From Companilactobacillus heilongjiangensis (GTDB taxonomy: Bacteria > Bacillota > Bacilli > Lactobacillales > Lactobacillaceae): a stretch of DNA of 64,000 nt. Position numbers and translations under genes: made by a program. The DNA is taken from positions 2,232,001-2,296,000 of the forward strand of contig NZ_CP012559.1 of the NCBI RefSeq assembly GCF_000831645.3, given 5' to 3'. Each line of letters opens with the position of its first letter. Position 1 is the first letter of the stretch. The notes below the pieces were generated by a model, which was given only the letters and a program-made list of their open reading frames with translations, was not told the DNA's origin and did not search any database. Positions 16,608 through 25,071 of this stretch are shown one piece after another.

Positions 16608-17720
16608 CTATTTAAAAGCTAAAAGAGTTCGTGCCAATTGGTTGGCTACGGATTCATAGTTTTCAAAAATTGTGATTTCATCGTCATATTCCGTCATCTG
16701 TGTGGAAAATATCCCTGTGAATAGTTGTTCATAATTATTAAAATTATCAACGAAATTATTGCACAAAACAAACGTAGGAATTTTTTCTGATCCTGCCACC
16801 CGACTCAAGTGATACAAAATATCATCATGCATCGAATCTCCAGAAATTTTATCAGTGGCTGTAATCAATATATCCGCCGAACGAATGGTGTCATTCATCC
16901 CTGTAACTTTAGCGACCCACTCAAATGACGAGCGTGAAATCCGTGCATTAATCATTGCTAACGCCCCTGCCAACGTCTTAATTGAATCCGAATGTGGCAT
17001 CGGGTGTATATCTAAATTATACTTCTGATTCATTTTTTCGGTAATATAAACTAAATTATCTTCCAAAAAACTTTCCTGCGCCTCGTTCAAATACTCTACA
17101 GTATCACTGAGTCGGTAGGAACTTGAGAAATTTAACAGAACATTTATCCGTGTCCTTTTTCCCAACAATTCATAGACATCTTCCAAATCGATTCTATTAA
17201 CGTTTATCAGCGGATTTTCACCTTCTGGTATCAACGATCCAGATTCATCATAAATCTTGGCTCCAAGCGCTTGTAAGACTCCTAAGCCACCATCGGCTAC
17301 GGCAGTCTTCCCCAAACAAAGAACAATATTGCGAATTCCACTCGTCACAGCATCAACAATCAACTCGCCGATACCATAACTTGTCGCATGAAACAATTGA
17401 TCACGCGATTTATTTTTTGCTAAATCTACACCTACGACTTGTTCAGAATCAATAATAGCGGTATCTTGACTGTCGATATTAGTAACAAGATATCGTCCAG
17501 TTTTACTAGTCCAAAAGGCATCAAAAAACGGCAGTTCACTCCAGTGACCACCAATTGTGTGCTCAACCAAAGCTGGCATACCATCCTTGCTGTCCGTTAC
17601 TGGCATGGTCGCAATTTCAGCATTTGGCAGAGCACGTAATATTCCACTATATATAGCTTGACCGATTTTTTCCGAGCTAACATGATTACTGTATTTTCCG
17701 GGTGCAATAATGAACTTCAT
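16608..17720 (-). CDS. Glycerate-kinase-family protein with degraded active-site motifs
   Basis: 370 residues aligning along the length of glycerate kinases (GlxK family). IAPGKYSNHVSS replaces the usual APDSxKxxLSA, MPVTDSKDGM replaces PVADGGEGT, LGKTAVADGGLGVLQALGAK is the best-kept block, and ATDKISGDSMHDD replaces GEGRxDxQSxxGK. Nearly every substrate- or ATP-binding motif is altered, so it may not be an active glycerate 2-kinase. The reading frame is intact. Divergent from the phosphatase at 17786 with about 65 bases between. Confidence 0.72.
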   Translation of the reverse strand: MKFIIAPGKYSNHVSSEKIGQAIYSGILRALPNAEIATMPVTDSKDGMPALVEHTIGGHWSELPFFDAFWTSKTGRYLVTNIDSQDTAIIDSEQVVGVDLAKNKSRDQLFHATSYGIGELIVDAVTSGIRNIVLCLGKTAVADGGLGVLQALGAKIYDESGSLIPEGENPLINVNRIDLEDVYELLGKRTRINVLLNFSSSYRLSDTVEYLNEAQESFLEDNLVYITEKMNQKYNLDIHPMPHSDSIKTLAGALAMINARISRSSFEWVAKVTGMNDTIRSADILITATDKISGDSMHDDILYHLSRVAGSEKIPTFVLCNNFVDNFNNYEQLFTGIFSTQMTEYDDEITIFENYESVANQLARTLLAFK

Positions 17721-17741
17721 AATAAGGTAACTCTTTCTTTT

Positions 17742-17750
17742 TGTTATAAT
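17742..17750 (+). promoter_or_regulatory. Extended -10 promoter of the tyrosine phosphatase
   Basis: TGTTATAAT, a TGn extended -10, lies about 35 bases before the ATG at 17786. No good -35 is seen, as expected for an extended -10 promoter. Confidence 0.6.
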
Positions 17751-17785
17751 GGATACGTAGAAAAAAACAACCGAGGTAAATGAGA

Positions 17786-18589
17786 ATGGCTAACGATAAT
17801 GAACGTGTTTTAAACCTTGAAAAAGGTGTTAATTTCCGTGAACTTGGCGGCTATCAAACAACCGATGGCAGAACGGTTAAATATCACAAGATTTTGAGAT
17901 CAGCTGGATTAGCTGACTTAACTGACGCAGACCTTCAATATTTGAAGGATTACGGTTTGAAGATTGACGTGGACTTCCGTTCGAAACAAGAAATCGATAA
18001 GAAACCCGACAAGCGTCCTGCAGGCGTACGTTACGTTTGGGCACCTGTTTTTGAAGAAGATGAAACTAAGTCATCTGAGGTACAAAGTGACAGTTACATT
18101 CCTGAAATTGACGGTGATCCTACCGATGGATATGCACATATGGTTGACGTTTACCGTGATATTATCACAAAGGATAGCTCAAAAGCTGCTTATCGAAAAT
18201 TCTTTAACCAATTATTACTAAATAAGAACGATAACGAAGTTTTGATTTTCCACTGTAGTGCTGGTAAGGATAGAACCGGTATGGGTGCAGTCTTCTTGCT
18301 CACAGCTTTGGGCGTTCCTTTTGAAACAATCAAAGAAGATTACCTATTAACTAATGTAGCTAACAAAGAATTTGTGACTGACCTATTAGGCTTGTTGGAT
18401 TCCAAAGGCTACAAGGACCCTGACGTTATCAATTCTGTTAAAGACTTAATGACTGTTCATTATAATTACTTAGCCACCGCTATTAAGACTATTAATAAAA
18501 CGTATGGCAACATTGATAAGTATATCAAAAATGAATTGAAGGTTAGTCCTTCTGAAATCGAGTCATTGAAGAAGATTTACCTGGAGTAG
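17786..18589 (+). CDS. Tyrosine-protein phosphatase (Y_phosphatase3 family)
   Basis: 267 residues. The catalytic P-loop HCSAGKDRTGMGAVF (CX5R) lies near residue 156, and NFRELGGYQTTDGRTVKYHK at the N-terminus is the family hallmark. It is a cytoplasmic phosphatase acting on phosphotyrosine or phosphoinositide-like substrates; the target is unknown. ATG at 17786 has GAGG 9 bases upstream; the ATG two codons earlier is too close. The stop TAG touches cloverleaf A-07. Confidence 0.88.
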   Translation: MANDNERVLNLEKGVNFRELGGYQTTDGRTVKYHKILRSAGLADLTDADLQYLKDYGLKIDVDFRSKQEIDKKPDKRPAGVRYVWAPVFEEDETKSSEVQSDSYIPEIDGDPTDGYAHMVDVYRDIITKDSSKAAYRKFFNQLLLNKNDNEVLIFHCSAGKDRTGMGAVFLLTALGVPFETIKEDYLLTNVANKEFVTDLLGLLDSKGYKDPDVINSVKDLMTVHYNYLATAIKTINKTYGNIDKYIKNELKVSPSEIESLKKIYLE

Positions 18590-18766
18590 CCGTTTCCAGA
18601 GCTGAGAGTATTCAGCTGCGGCACGGTTCGAGCCACAGTGCGGTCTCGAACCTCGGTTGAAGCCTTTCCAAAGACCGGAAAGTCTCCAACTCGTCCGGTG
18701 GTGTAAGAGCTAAAGCTCTAACGCCACTTTCGCTGCGGCTAAATACTCTCAACTCTTCCAACTAAT
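18589..18766 (+). repeat. Cloverleaf repeat A-07 (full copy) at a stop codon
   Basis: GCCGTTTCCAGAGCTGAGAG begins at the last base of the phosphatase stop codon. Hairpins a, b and c are complete and CTCTCAACTCTTCCAACTAA closes it. A terminator follows at 18813. Confidence 0.92.
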
Positions 18767-18812
18767 TTATTTTAATAAACGGATTTCTTAAAATTTAATA
18801 TTACAATTGAAC

Positions 18813-18857
18813 GTAAAAAGAACATTCCTTTTCTTAATCAGGAATGTTCTTTTTTAC
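18813..18857. terminator. Bidirectional terminator
   Basis: AAAAAGAACATTCCT and AGGAATGTTCTTTTTT pair with runs of A and T on both sides. It serves the phosphatase (plus) and the surface-protein locus (minus), which converge here. Confidence 0.88.
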
Positions 18858-18860
18858 ATT

Positions 18861-20762
18861 TTAATAAATATCATCTGCAGAAACTAATTCATTCGTTGCT
18901 ACTCGATAATACTTATTTCCATTAATCATGACAATTCTATCTGTAAACCAACTTGTTCCAGTCTGTAATGCTCTATCTTTTACTCGTTGTCCATGAGTAT
19001 TAACTAACATTGCAAGTCGTTTAGTTTTAACATTTTCAATATTTGATTGATAGCTATAAACATTTGAACCTTTAATCCATTCATTAGTCGCAACGCGCAA
19101 GTACAATATTCCATCAATCGTTACCTGTCGATCACTGAACCAATCAGTATTTGAGGCCAACATTCTATCAGACCTAGTTAATTTTGTACCATCTAAGTTA
19201 TACAAAATAACATTGCCCTTATCATTAAATGTTGTAATTAAGGTATTCTTCCTAACAACTTCAGTAGTATTTTTTATATACTTTACTGATTCAGATGTGG
19301 TTGCAGTTCCATTTGCATTAATTAAGACAGTAACAGTCTTTTTATCCGATGTGTATCCATCCGTTTGAGGTACATCTACAGTTTTCTTTTCATTAGCTTT
19401 ACCAGAAACTTGAACTTTAATATCACCTAAGTTTGTTGAAATAGTTACATTAGCTTTTATTGTATTATTTTTATCTTTTTGTGGTTTAGTTTGCGATGAA
19501 GAGTTGTTTCCCGTTCCAGATGGGTTTGAAGGCTTTTGTAATCCTCCATTATTTGACTCAGAAGGTTTGGAATTTAAAGTATAATGTACTATTTCTTCAG
19601 TTGTAATAGTTCCATAATTATTAATAAACGCTGTAACATCTTTCTTGTCCGCTGTATAGCCCTTTATAACTGGCACTTTTACATTGACACTATTTCCAGA
19701 ATTAACAGTAATATTTTCAATTACTTGATCACCCAAATTGCTTGGAATTATTAGCACATGATAATTCACAATAAAAGTTTGACGTCCTTTATTTCCCATA
19801 CCATCGTAATATTCGGACAAAGTATGGCCATTTGATTCATACGAAGAAAATGTCATGTCTTTCTCCAAATTGCCATCCTCATCAATAGCTCTCCACACTA
19901 ATTTATTCTTATTGGGTATAACATCCTTCTTAGAAAATTTATTTCTAGCTCCTAATGTAATTCTTTCTAAATTAGTCCCTTCAAATATTTTATTAGAATT
20001 CGTAACTTTTCTCATATCAAACTCAGAAATATCCAAATTCTGTAATTTTGAAACACCGGAGAACATTTCAGACATGTCAGTCACATTCTTTGTATCCAAA
20101 CTGCTATTTAAAAATACTCTTTCTAGATTACTATCGTTTTTAAACATTCCACTCATATTTGTAGTCACATATTCTTTACCTGATCCTGATATCCCTAGGC
20201 TATCCATATATTTCAATGATGTCATATTAGCAAACATTAAAGAAGCATTTTTAGTCTCGCTTAAATCTAATCCCCAACAATCAAACTCAATAACATTTGA
20301 AAAATAATCTGCAAATAGTGATGATTAATTTTCTGGGGTTTTTAAACTGAAACTGGCAAAACGCGTTTCAATTTTTTTAATTAATTGACCATATTTTCTA
20401 CCTATATTTTGAGTATCAGTAACGGACAATTCTCCTTTGAGAAAATATAAAGTACCTTTTTTAGAGATTATATAATTTGCAGTACCATCTTTTCCATAAT
20501 CTAATACATCGTCCTTACCTAATCCATCTGGTAATTCAAAATCAATCTGTTCTTTAGTATTAGAACCCATTTCATCATGATTTGAATTACTTAAATTTGC
20601 TTCTTTAACATATGATTGCTCACTACTACTAAGTACACTTTCTGCATTAACGATTGTTGCCGTCCCCAGCATTGCAACTCCCCCAAGTGCAAGTGCTGAT
20701 GCCACAACCAATTTCTTCCTCATAATTGAGTCTGGGGCTTTTTTTATTTGCTTAAACCTCAT
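18861..20762 (-). pseudogene. BspA-repeat/SLAP surface protein interrupted by a single in-frame stop
   Basis: The first 145 codons (20762-20325) start with MRFKQIKKAPDSIMRKK and a signal peptide cleaved near VNAES, and end SLKTPEN-TAA. The same frame reopens at once (SSLFADYFSNVIEF) and runs to 18861 for about 487 further codons. These carry BspA units (VTDMSEMF), two modules with GYTADKK and GYTSDKK, and two SLAP-like repeats (YLRVATNEWI, YYRVATNELV). The distance between the two starts is divisible by three, so only one nonsense change separates the halves. The downstream part has an internal ATG (20237) but no signal. The protein is lost unless TAA is read through. Confidence 0.82.
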
Positions 20763-21230
20763 AGTGTGATGTTCCCTCCTAGTTTAAAAAACTATCTAAA
20801 TTTGTAATACCTAAAAATCTTATCAAATCTAATTTTTTCTAGTTTATAAATTTTGAAGTTATTTTAAATTCAAAAATGCCGGTATCTCCCAATTCTTTGC
20901 ACAATAAAAGTATATTAATATCGGTTGTTCCACAAAGAATATTTTTGAGTTCACAATTAATAGATGACAATCAGTACACTATTTTAAAAAACAACGACAG
21001 CCACACCAACCGGAGACGAAAAAAATAAATAAACTTCTCATTTTCGGAACATTGGAATCATAATTTCTTCACATTTTCTGGTTATGATGTATTTGTAAGT
21101 TAAAGGAAATCAAAAAGCCTTAACTTATCCCCCTATAAAGTTAATCTTCATATAAAAAACATAGATATAGAATGATTCACATTCAAAAAACAAGTTGTAA
21201 CTCATCCTTCCCCCTGATAAATGGGTTATA
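20763..21230. other. Upstream region of the split surface-protein gene
   Basis: No gene supported. It contains an imperfect hairpin at about 21097-21130 (TAAGTTAA.GG with CCTTAACTTA) lacking a T run, and AT-rich sequence that must hold the surface-protein promoter. Confidence 0.45.
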
Positions 21231-21282
21231 CAAATAAAGACTAGTCACTGAATCCTACTTCAGTAACTAGTCTTTTTATTTG
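21231..21282. terminator. Bidirectional terminator of the ABC importer operon
   Basis: CAAATAAAGACTAGTCACTG and its near-complement CAGTAACTAGTCTTTTTATT form a long stem with T-rich ends on both strands, about 100 bases after the ATPase stop. Confidence 0.8.
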
Positions 21283-21283
21283 T

Positions 21284-21365
21284 GTCGTCTCCGATTGTCA
21301 GTATACAGTCCTGCTATGGGGACTGGTACGCACTGCTCGTGAATATTCCCCAGCTCTGTAGACAG
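21284..21365. repeat. Chimeric cloverleaf remnant A-08
   Basis: The left tip GTCTCCGATTGTCAGTATAC is of the CTCCG/GTCAG subtype. The right tip GAATATTCCCCAGCTCTGTA is of the GAGCTG subtype. The arms no longer pair and the core is reduced to about 30 bases. Confidence 0.65.
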
Positions 21366-21382
21366 GATATTTCAGAAATTTT

Positions 21383-22138
21383 CTATTCAAATGCCTGCAA
21401 CAATTGAGCTGTATCTAAGCTCTCTTTTTCAGCGCCTCTGACATCTAACTTAATTTGGCCATCTTGCACCATAACTAAGCGATTGCCATACTTCAATGCA
21501 TCTGACATTTTGTGTGTAATCATCATGGTCGTTAAATGTTCTCTTTGAACCATTTCGTTCGTTATCTTCATAACCTCTTGGCTCGTCTTTGGATCCAACG
21601 CTGCTGTATGTTCATCTAACAACAACAATTTTGGTTTGCTCAAGGTTGCCATCAACAATGACAATGCCTGTCTTTGACCGCCTGAAAGATATTTAACTTG
21701 TGTATCCATGAAATTTTCTAGTCCCATGTTCAAGGTCTTTAACAACTCCTGATACTCTTCGACGTCGCCTTTTCTTTGGTACCACTTCAAGTTGATGGTA
21801 TTCGTGTGACTTTGGGCTAAAACTAAGTTTTGCATAACTGTTAAATCACCAGCCGTGCCCATTTTTGGATCTTGGAACACTCGCGACATCCAGCGTGAAC
21901 GGTAAGCAATCGATTTTTTGGAAACATTGTGAGATGCTAGGTCAATTTCTCCGGCATCAGCGTGCAAAGTTCCAGCAATGGTATTTAGCAAAGTTGATTT
22001 TCCGGCACCATTGTTACCTATTACGGATATAAAGTCGCCTTCATCTACTTGTAAATTAATATTTTTCAAAACGTGGCGTTCATTATCAGTCCCGGGAAAG
22101 AATACCTTTTGTAGGTGCTTCACTTGTAATACCTTCAT
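21383..22138 (-). CDS. ABC importer ATPase (TrpZ-like)
   Basis: 251 residues: Walker A VIGNNGAGKSTLLNTIAGT near 38, signature LSGGQRQALSLLMATL near 150, Walker B PKLLLLDEHTAALD. Glu follows the Walker B Asp but DEHTA replaces the usual DEPTS, as in this subfamily. It energises uptake with the permease and lipoprotein upstream. GGAGG 9 bases before the ATG; the start overlaps the permease end by 53 bases, which implies coupled translation. Confidence 0.88.
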   Translation of the reverse strand: MKVLQVKHLQKVFFPGTDNERHVLKNINLQVDEGDFISVIGNNGAGKSTLLNTIAGTLHADAGEIDLASHNVSKKSIAYRSRWMSRVFQDPKMGTAGDLTVMQNLVLAQSHTNTINLKWYQRKGDVEEYQELLKTLNMGLENFMDTQVKYLSGGQRQALSLLMATLSKPKLLLLDEHTAALDPKTSQEVMKITNEMVQREHLTTMMITHKMSDALKYGNRLVMVQDGQIKLDVRGAEKESLDTAQLLQAFE

Positions 22139-23036
22139 CAGCTTTATCCTCCATTTGTTCTAAATACTTCTTCAATTGACGTTTCGTTCTGATTCTTGTT
22201 TGAATAATTGGCACGCAGATTACGATTACCAAGATGACTGCGGATAAAATTTTCAAATCATCTGGTGGGAACCCTAGTCCCATGGCAACCGTTAAGAGTA
22301 GTCGATAAACAATTGCCCCAACGACCATAGCGATTAATCTAGTCAAAATATTGTGTCCACGTAGGAAAATTTCTCCGACTAACACTGATGCCAAGCCAAT
22401 TACGATAGTTCCAATTCCCATGCCGATATCAGCGTAACCGTTACTTTGAGCGATTAATGCACCTGATAAAGCGATGAATCCGTTGGAAATCATGTATCCG
22501 AAGATAATCATCCCATCCGTGTTGATTCCGTTGGCAGCCGACATGTTCTTGTTATTACCAGTTGCCATCAGTGACAAACCTAATCTAGTTTTGAACATTA
22601 AATATAAAATTGTGACAACGATACCGGTAACAATTAATCCCAAGACGATTGTTTGGATTTCTAAACTCCAACCAGCTGGCAAATATTCGGTCAAAACTTT
22701 TTCATTCAAGAGCGGCACGTTAGATTTACCCATGATGTGCATGTTGATTGAGTACAAACCAGTCATTGTTAAAATACCGGCTAAAAGTGAAGGAATGTGT
22801 AATTTAGTATCCAGAATTCCCGTTATCAGTCCCGCCAAACATCCAGCAACGAAACCTGCCAAAGCAGCAACAATAGCTGACTGTCCTTTTAACATCAGAC
22901 TGACTGCAACGGCAGCACCAAAGGGAAAACTGCCTTCAGTCGTCAAATCAGGTATATCTAAAATTCTAAATGTGATGAAGACACCAATCGCTAACGGCGC
23001 CCACAGTAATCCTTGTCCAAGACTAGATATAAGCAT
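22086..23036 (-). CDS. ABC importer permease (TrpY-like, branched-chain permease superfamily)
   Basis: 316 residues with about eight or nine hydrophobic segments. The N-terminal FRILDIPDLTTEGSFPFGAA is characteristic of the permease family working with PF04392-type binding proteins (TrpXYZ and relatives). GGAGG precedes the ATG. The C-terminus is basic (RTRIRTKRQLKKYLEQ). It sits between the lipoprotein and the ATPase in one operon. Confidence 0.88.
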   Translation of the reverse strand: MLISSLGQGLLWAPLAIGVFITFRILDIPDLTTEGSFPFGAAVAVSLMLKGQSAIVAALAGFVAGCLAGLITGILDTKLHIPSLLAGILTMTGLYSINMHIMGKSNVPLLNEKVLTEYLPAGWSLEIQTIVLGLIVTGIVVTILYLMFKTRLGLSLMATGNNKNMSAANGINTDGMIIFGYMISNGFIALSGALIAQSNGYADIGMGIGTIVIGLASVLVGEIFLRGHNILTRLIAMVVGAIVYRLLLTVAMGLGFPPDDLKILSAVILVIVICVPIIQTRIRTKRQLKKYLEQMEDKADEGITSEAPTKGILSRD

Positions 23037-23060
23037 ATTTCTACCTCCAAAAAATTTTAA

Positions 23061-24029
23061 TTATGGCTTCTGAATTTGATCAGGGTTAACGCCGATTGCT
23101 TTAGCATTAGCTTTGTTTACATAAAGTCTCAATGTGTGTGATGTTTCAACTGGCATATCTTGAGGCTTCTTTTTGTCGATCAAAATTTTGTAAGCCATTT
23201 TAGCTGTTTGTTTACCAAGGTCGTGGTAGTTGATTCCGTAAGTTGCTGTACCGCCATCTTCAGCCATTTCGATTGAACCAGTAACGACTGGCAATTTAGC
23301 TTCACGAGCTTTTTTACCAACGGTCTTCATGGAACTTGCCATCAAATTATCAGTTGGAATGTAGATACCTGAAACTTTTCCAGCTAATCCTGACAAAGCA
23401 CTGGCAACATCATTGGTACTTGTGACACTGACGATATTTAGTTTCAAATTGTGATTCTTAGCGTATTTCTTGACCATCTTGATTTGCAAAACAGAATTCT
23501 CTTCGGATGAATTGTACAAAACACCGATTGGTTTGTCGTTTTTAGTCATCGTCGTCAATAACTTAACTTGCTTGTCGACCGGACCAAGATCCTTCGTACC
23601 AGTGACATTTGTACCAGGCTTCTTATCATTTTTAACTAAACCAGCACTTTCCAAATTAGTAACAGCTGTGACAACAATTGGTGTCGTTTTAGTCTTCTTA
23701 GCTAAAGCCTGTGCTGAAGGTGTGGCGATTCCTAAAATCAAATCACTCTTCTTTTGTGTTAATTGTTGTGCCATCGAGTTTAAATTCGATTGGTCACCTT
23801 GAGCATTTTGATAATTGTAATTAACTTTGATTGATTTATGATTTTGCTTAATTTCTTTATTCAACTGTTCCTTGAAGCCTTTACGTGCAGCATCGAGTGA
23901 TCCATGTGGAACAATTTGTAAAATACCAACGTTTAGACTCTTATCTGATGATGCCGTTTTGTTAGAGCAGCCGACTAATAAAAGTGCTGCCATTGTGATT
24001 GTTAATAATCCGATTAATGTTTTTTTCAT
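23061..24029 (-). CDS. ABC importer substrate-binding lipoprotein (TrpX-like, PF04392 type)
   Basis: 322 residues. The signal peptide ends in lipobox LLVGC with Cys21 for lipid attachment. The mature part has the two-lobed pattern of ABC_sub_bind proteins: VGILQIVPHGSLDAARKGF at the start, ILGIATPSAQALAKKTKTTP, and GIYIPTDNLMASSM. Streptococcal homologues bind tryptophan. The Phe-rich leader peptide upstream suggests phenylalanine or aromatic amino acids here (inference). GGGAGGG lies 7 bases before the ATG. It is the first structural gene of the operon. Confidence 0.87.
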   Translation of the reverse strand: MKKTLIGLLTITMAALLLVGCSNKTASSDKSLNVGILQIVPHGSLDAARKGFKEQLNKEIKQNHKSIKVNYNYQNAQGDQSNLNSMAQQLTQKKSDLILGIATPSAQALAKKTKTTPIVVTAVTNLESAGLVKNDKKPGTNVTGTKDLGPVDKQVKLLTTMTKNDKPIGVLYNSSEENSVLQIKMVKKYAKNHNLKLNIVSVTSTNDVASALSGLAGKVSGIYIPTDNLMASSMKTVGKKAREAKLPVVTGSIEMAEDGGTATYGINYHDLGKQTAKMAYKILIDKKKPQDMPVETSHTLRLYVNKANAKAIGVNPDQIQKP

Positions 24030-24050
24030 GAAAATACCCTCCCAAAAGTA

Positions 24051-24085
24051 TAAAAAAAACCAGCTAGATTCGGATACGAATCTAA
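24051..24085 (-). terminator. Conditional terminator of the attenuator
   Basis: TAGATTCG and CGAATCTA with a four-base loop, followed shortly by a T run, ending about 20 bases before the lipoprotein start. Confidence 0.8.
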
Positions 24086-24230
24086 CTGTTTAAATAATTG
24101 GGCCCAAATATTTTCTCCAGATAGATTCAACCCTGTATCTATCTGGCTTTAAATGACATGCTTAAAAGCTTTAGCCAATCGATAGATACGAACACGTACG
24201 CGTTCGTATCCAATGACCGGATACAAACGC
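24051..24230 (-). promoter_or_regulatory. Attenuator with alternative hairpins upstream of the ABC importer
   Basis: In the minus-strand RNA after the leader stop, GGATACGAA (about 24207-24215) can pair with the preceding GTATCC, with the later TTCGTATC, or with TTCGTATCC inside the terminator stem. A separate hairpin CCAGATAGAT/ATCTATCTGG lies between. The terminator stem TAGATTCG/CGAATCTA (24065-24084) is followed by nine T, just before the lipoprotein ribosome site. Mutually exclusive pairings of this kind are the hallmark of transcription attenuation. Confidence 0.75.
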
Positions 24231-24298
24231 TATCTAAAGAAAAAGCTAAAGGCAAATTGACTATTTAAATGTGAGCTAAGATTATTATTCATTTTCAT
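24230..24298 (-). CDS. Phe-rich leader peptide controlling the ABC importer
   Basis: 22 codons plus TAG. GAGGGG sits 9 bases before ATG. The last eight residues are FAFSFFFR: five Phe in the final eight residues, resembling pheL-type leaders. Slow decoding of Phe codons would stall a ribosome next to the first attenuator arm, which starts two bases after the stop codon. It is too short for ordinary gene calling, but position, ribosome site, codon bias and the terminator downstream support it. Confidence 0.75.
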   Translation of the reverse strand: MKMNNNLSSHLNSQFAFSFFFR

Positions 24299-24333
24299 AA
24301 TAAAGTTCCCCTCGTTTTCAATTTACAATGACT

Positions 24334-24362
24334 AGTAAAACATTCACAGATTAATATGTCAA
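24334..24362 (-). promoter_or_regulatory. Promoter of the leader/ABC importer transcript
   Basis: TTGACA (24357-24362) and TTTACT (24334-24339) are spaced 17 bases on the minus strand, placing the RNA start about 30 bases before the leader ATG. Confidence 0.7.
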
Positions 24363-24402
24363 TAATTTTATTAGAAATATTTAATGTAGCCGTTCCTTGA
24401 CG

Positions 24403-24594
24403 CTGAAGAATTCGAGGAATGGAGTCCCACTATGAGGACCGGCTCGAGCCAAAGTACGGTCTCGACCCTAGCTTTTGAACTTCGAGAAAACCACTCGAAT
24501 TTCAAAAGACGTCCTGTGCTGTAAGAACGGGAAAACCACCCGTCCTAACACCACTGCCACAGTGGTCTCCATTCCTCGAATTCTCCAGCTGGCT
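24403..24594 (+). repeat. Cloverleaf repeat A-09 (full copy)
   Basis: Arms AGAATTCGAGGAATGGAG and CTCCATTCCTCGAATTCT are perfectly complementary. Hairpin b is CTTTTGAA.TTCGAG with CTCGAA.TTTCAAAAG. It lies upstream of the importer promoter. Confidence 0.92.
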
Positions 24595-24771
24595 TATTTT
24601 TAGCCAAGTTAATTTGATATTAGATAGCTCAACTAAAATGAATGAATCATAAAAAATAATCCATTAAAGTAATTTACGGTTTAACATTTCCAGCATCGTT
24701 CTAATCTTCACAAAACAAATCAAATTCAAAATTGAGACTATAAAATCTGCAGTAAAACTAAAAATATTATA
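24595..24771. other. AT-rich spacer between two cloverleaf repeats
   Basis: No gene, terminator or clear promoter seen. Confidence 0.4.
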
Positions 24772-24943
24772 GCCTCCAGTTGTGAGGAAATCCACGTGCA
24801 GTGCAGGTGGCGTTAGTTCTGAAAGGACTTACCCCACCGACGTATTTTGAGATTTGTGGTCTATGCAAAGCTCAAAATCGAGGTTCGAGACCTTGGCTCG
24901 GACCGGTCGCACAGCCGTGGCATTCCCTCACAACTGGAGGCGG
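24772..24943 (-). repeat. Cloverleaf repeat A-10 (full copy)
   Basis: Arms CCTCCAGTTGTGAGG.AAT and ATTCCCTCACAACTGGAGG. The order is c-b-a, so it is inverted relative to A-09. It lies upstream of the MFS gene. Confidence 0.9.
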
Positions 24944-24965
24944 CAGTGAACAGTTAAAGGGGTAG

Positions 24966-24998
24966 GTACTTTTTAGTCCCTACTGCACTTTAAAGTAC
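24966..24998. promoter_or_regulatory. Possible operator upstream of the MFS/HxlR pair
   Basis: GTACTTT and AAAGTAC form an inverted repeat just upstream of the -35 of the MFS promoter. It is a plausible site for the HxlR regulator encoded downstream; no direct proof. Confidence 0.4.
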
Positions 24999-25002
24999 GT
25001 AA

Positions 25003-25030
25003 TTGTTTATTTGTTCTAACCCCATATAAT
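25003..25030 (+). promoter_or_regulatory. Promoter of the MFS transporter gene
   Basis: TTGTTT, 16 bases, TATAAT, ending 41 bases before the ATG. Confidence 0.65.
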
Positions 25031-25071
25031 GTTACACATACTCAATTTTTACTTAAAGGGGCGAAAATAAT

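Noticed and set aside
22474-23073. Long antisense frames over the ABC permease and over other real genes
   Set aside because: Shadow frames opposite well-supported proteins, with no ribosome site or recognisable domain.
24051-24360. T-box riboswitch upstream of the amino-acid ABC importer
   Set aside because: No T-box core (GGTGGNACCGCG-like) or specifier-loop layout is visible; the Phe-rich leader peptide explains the hairpins better.
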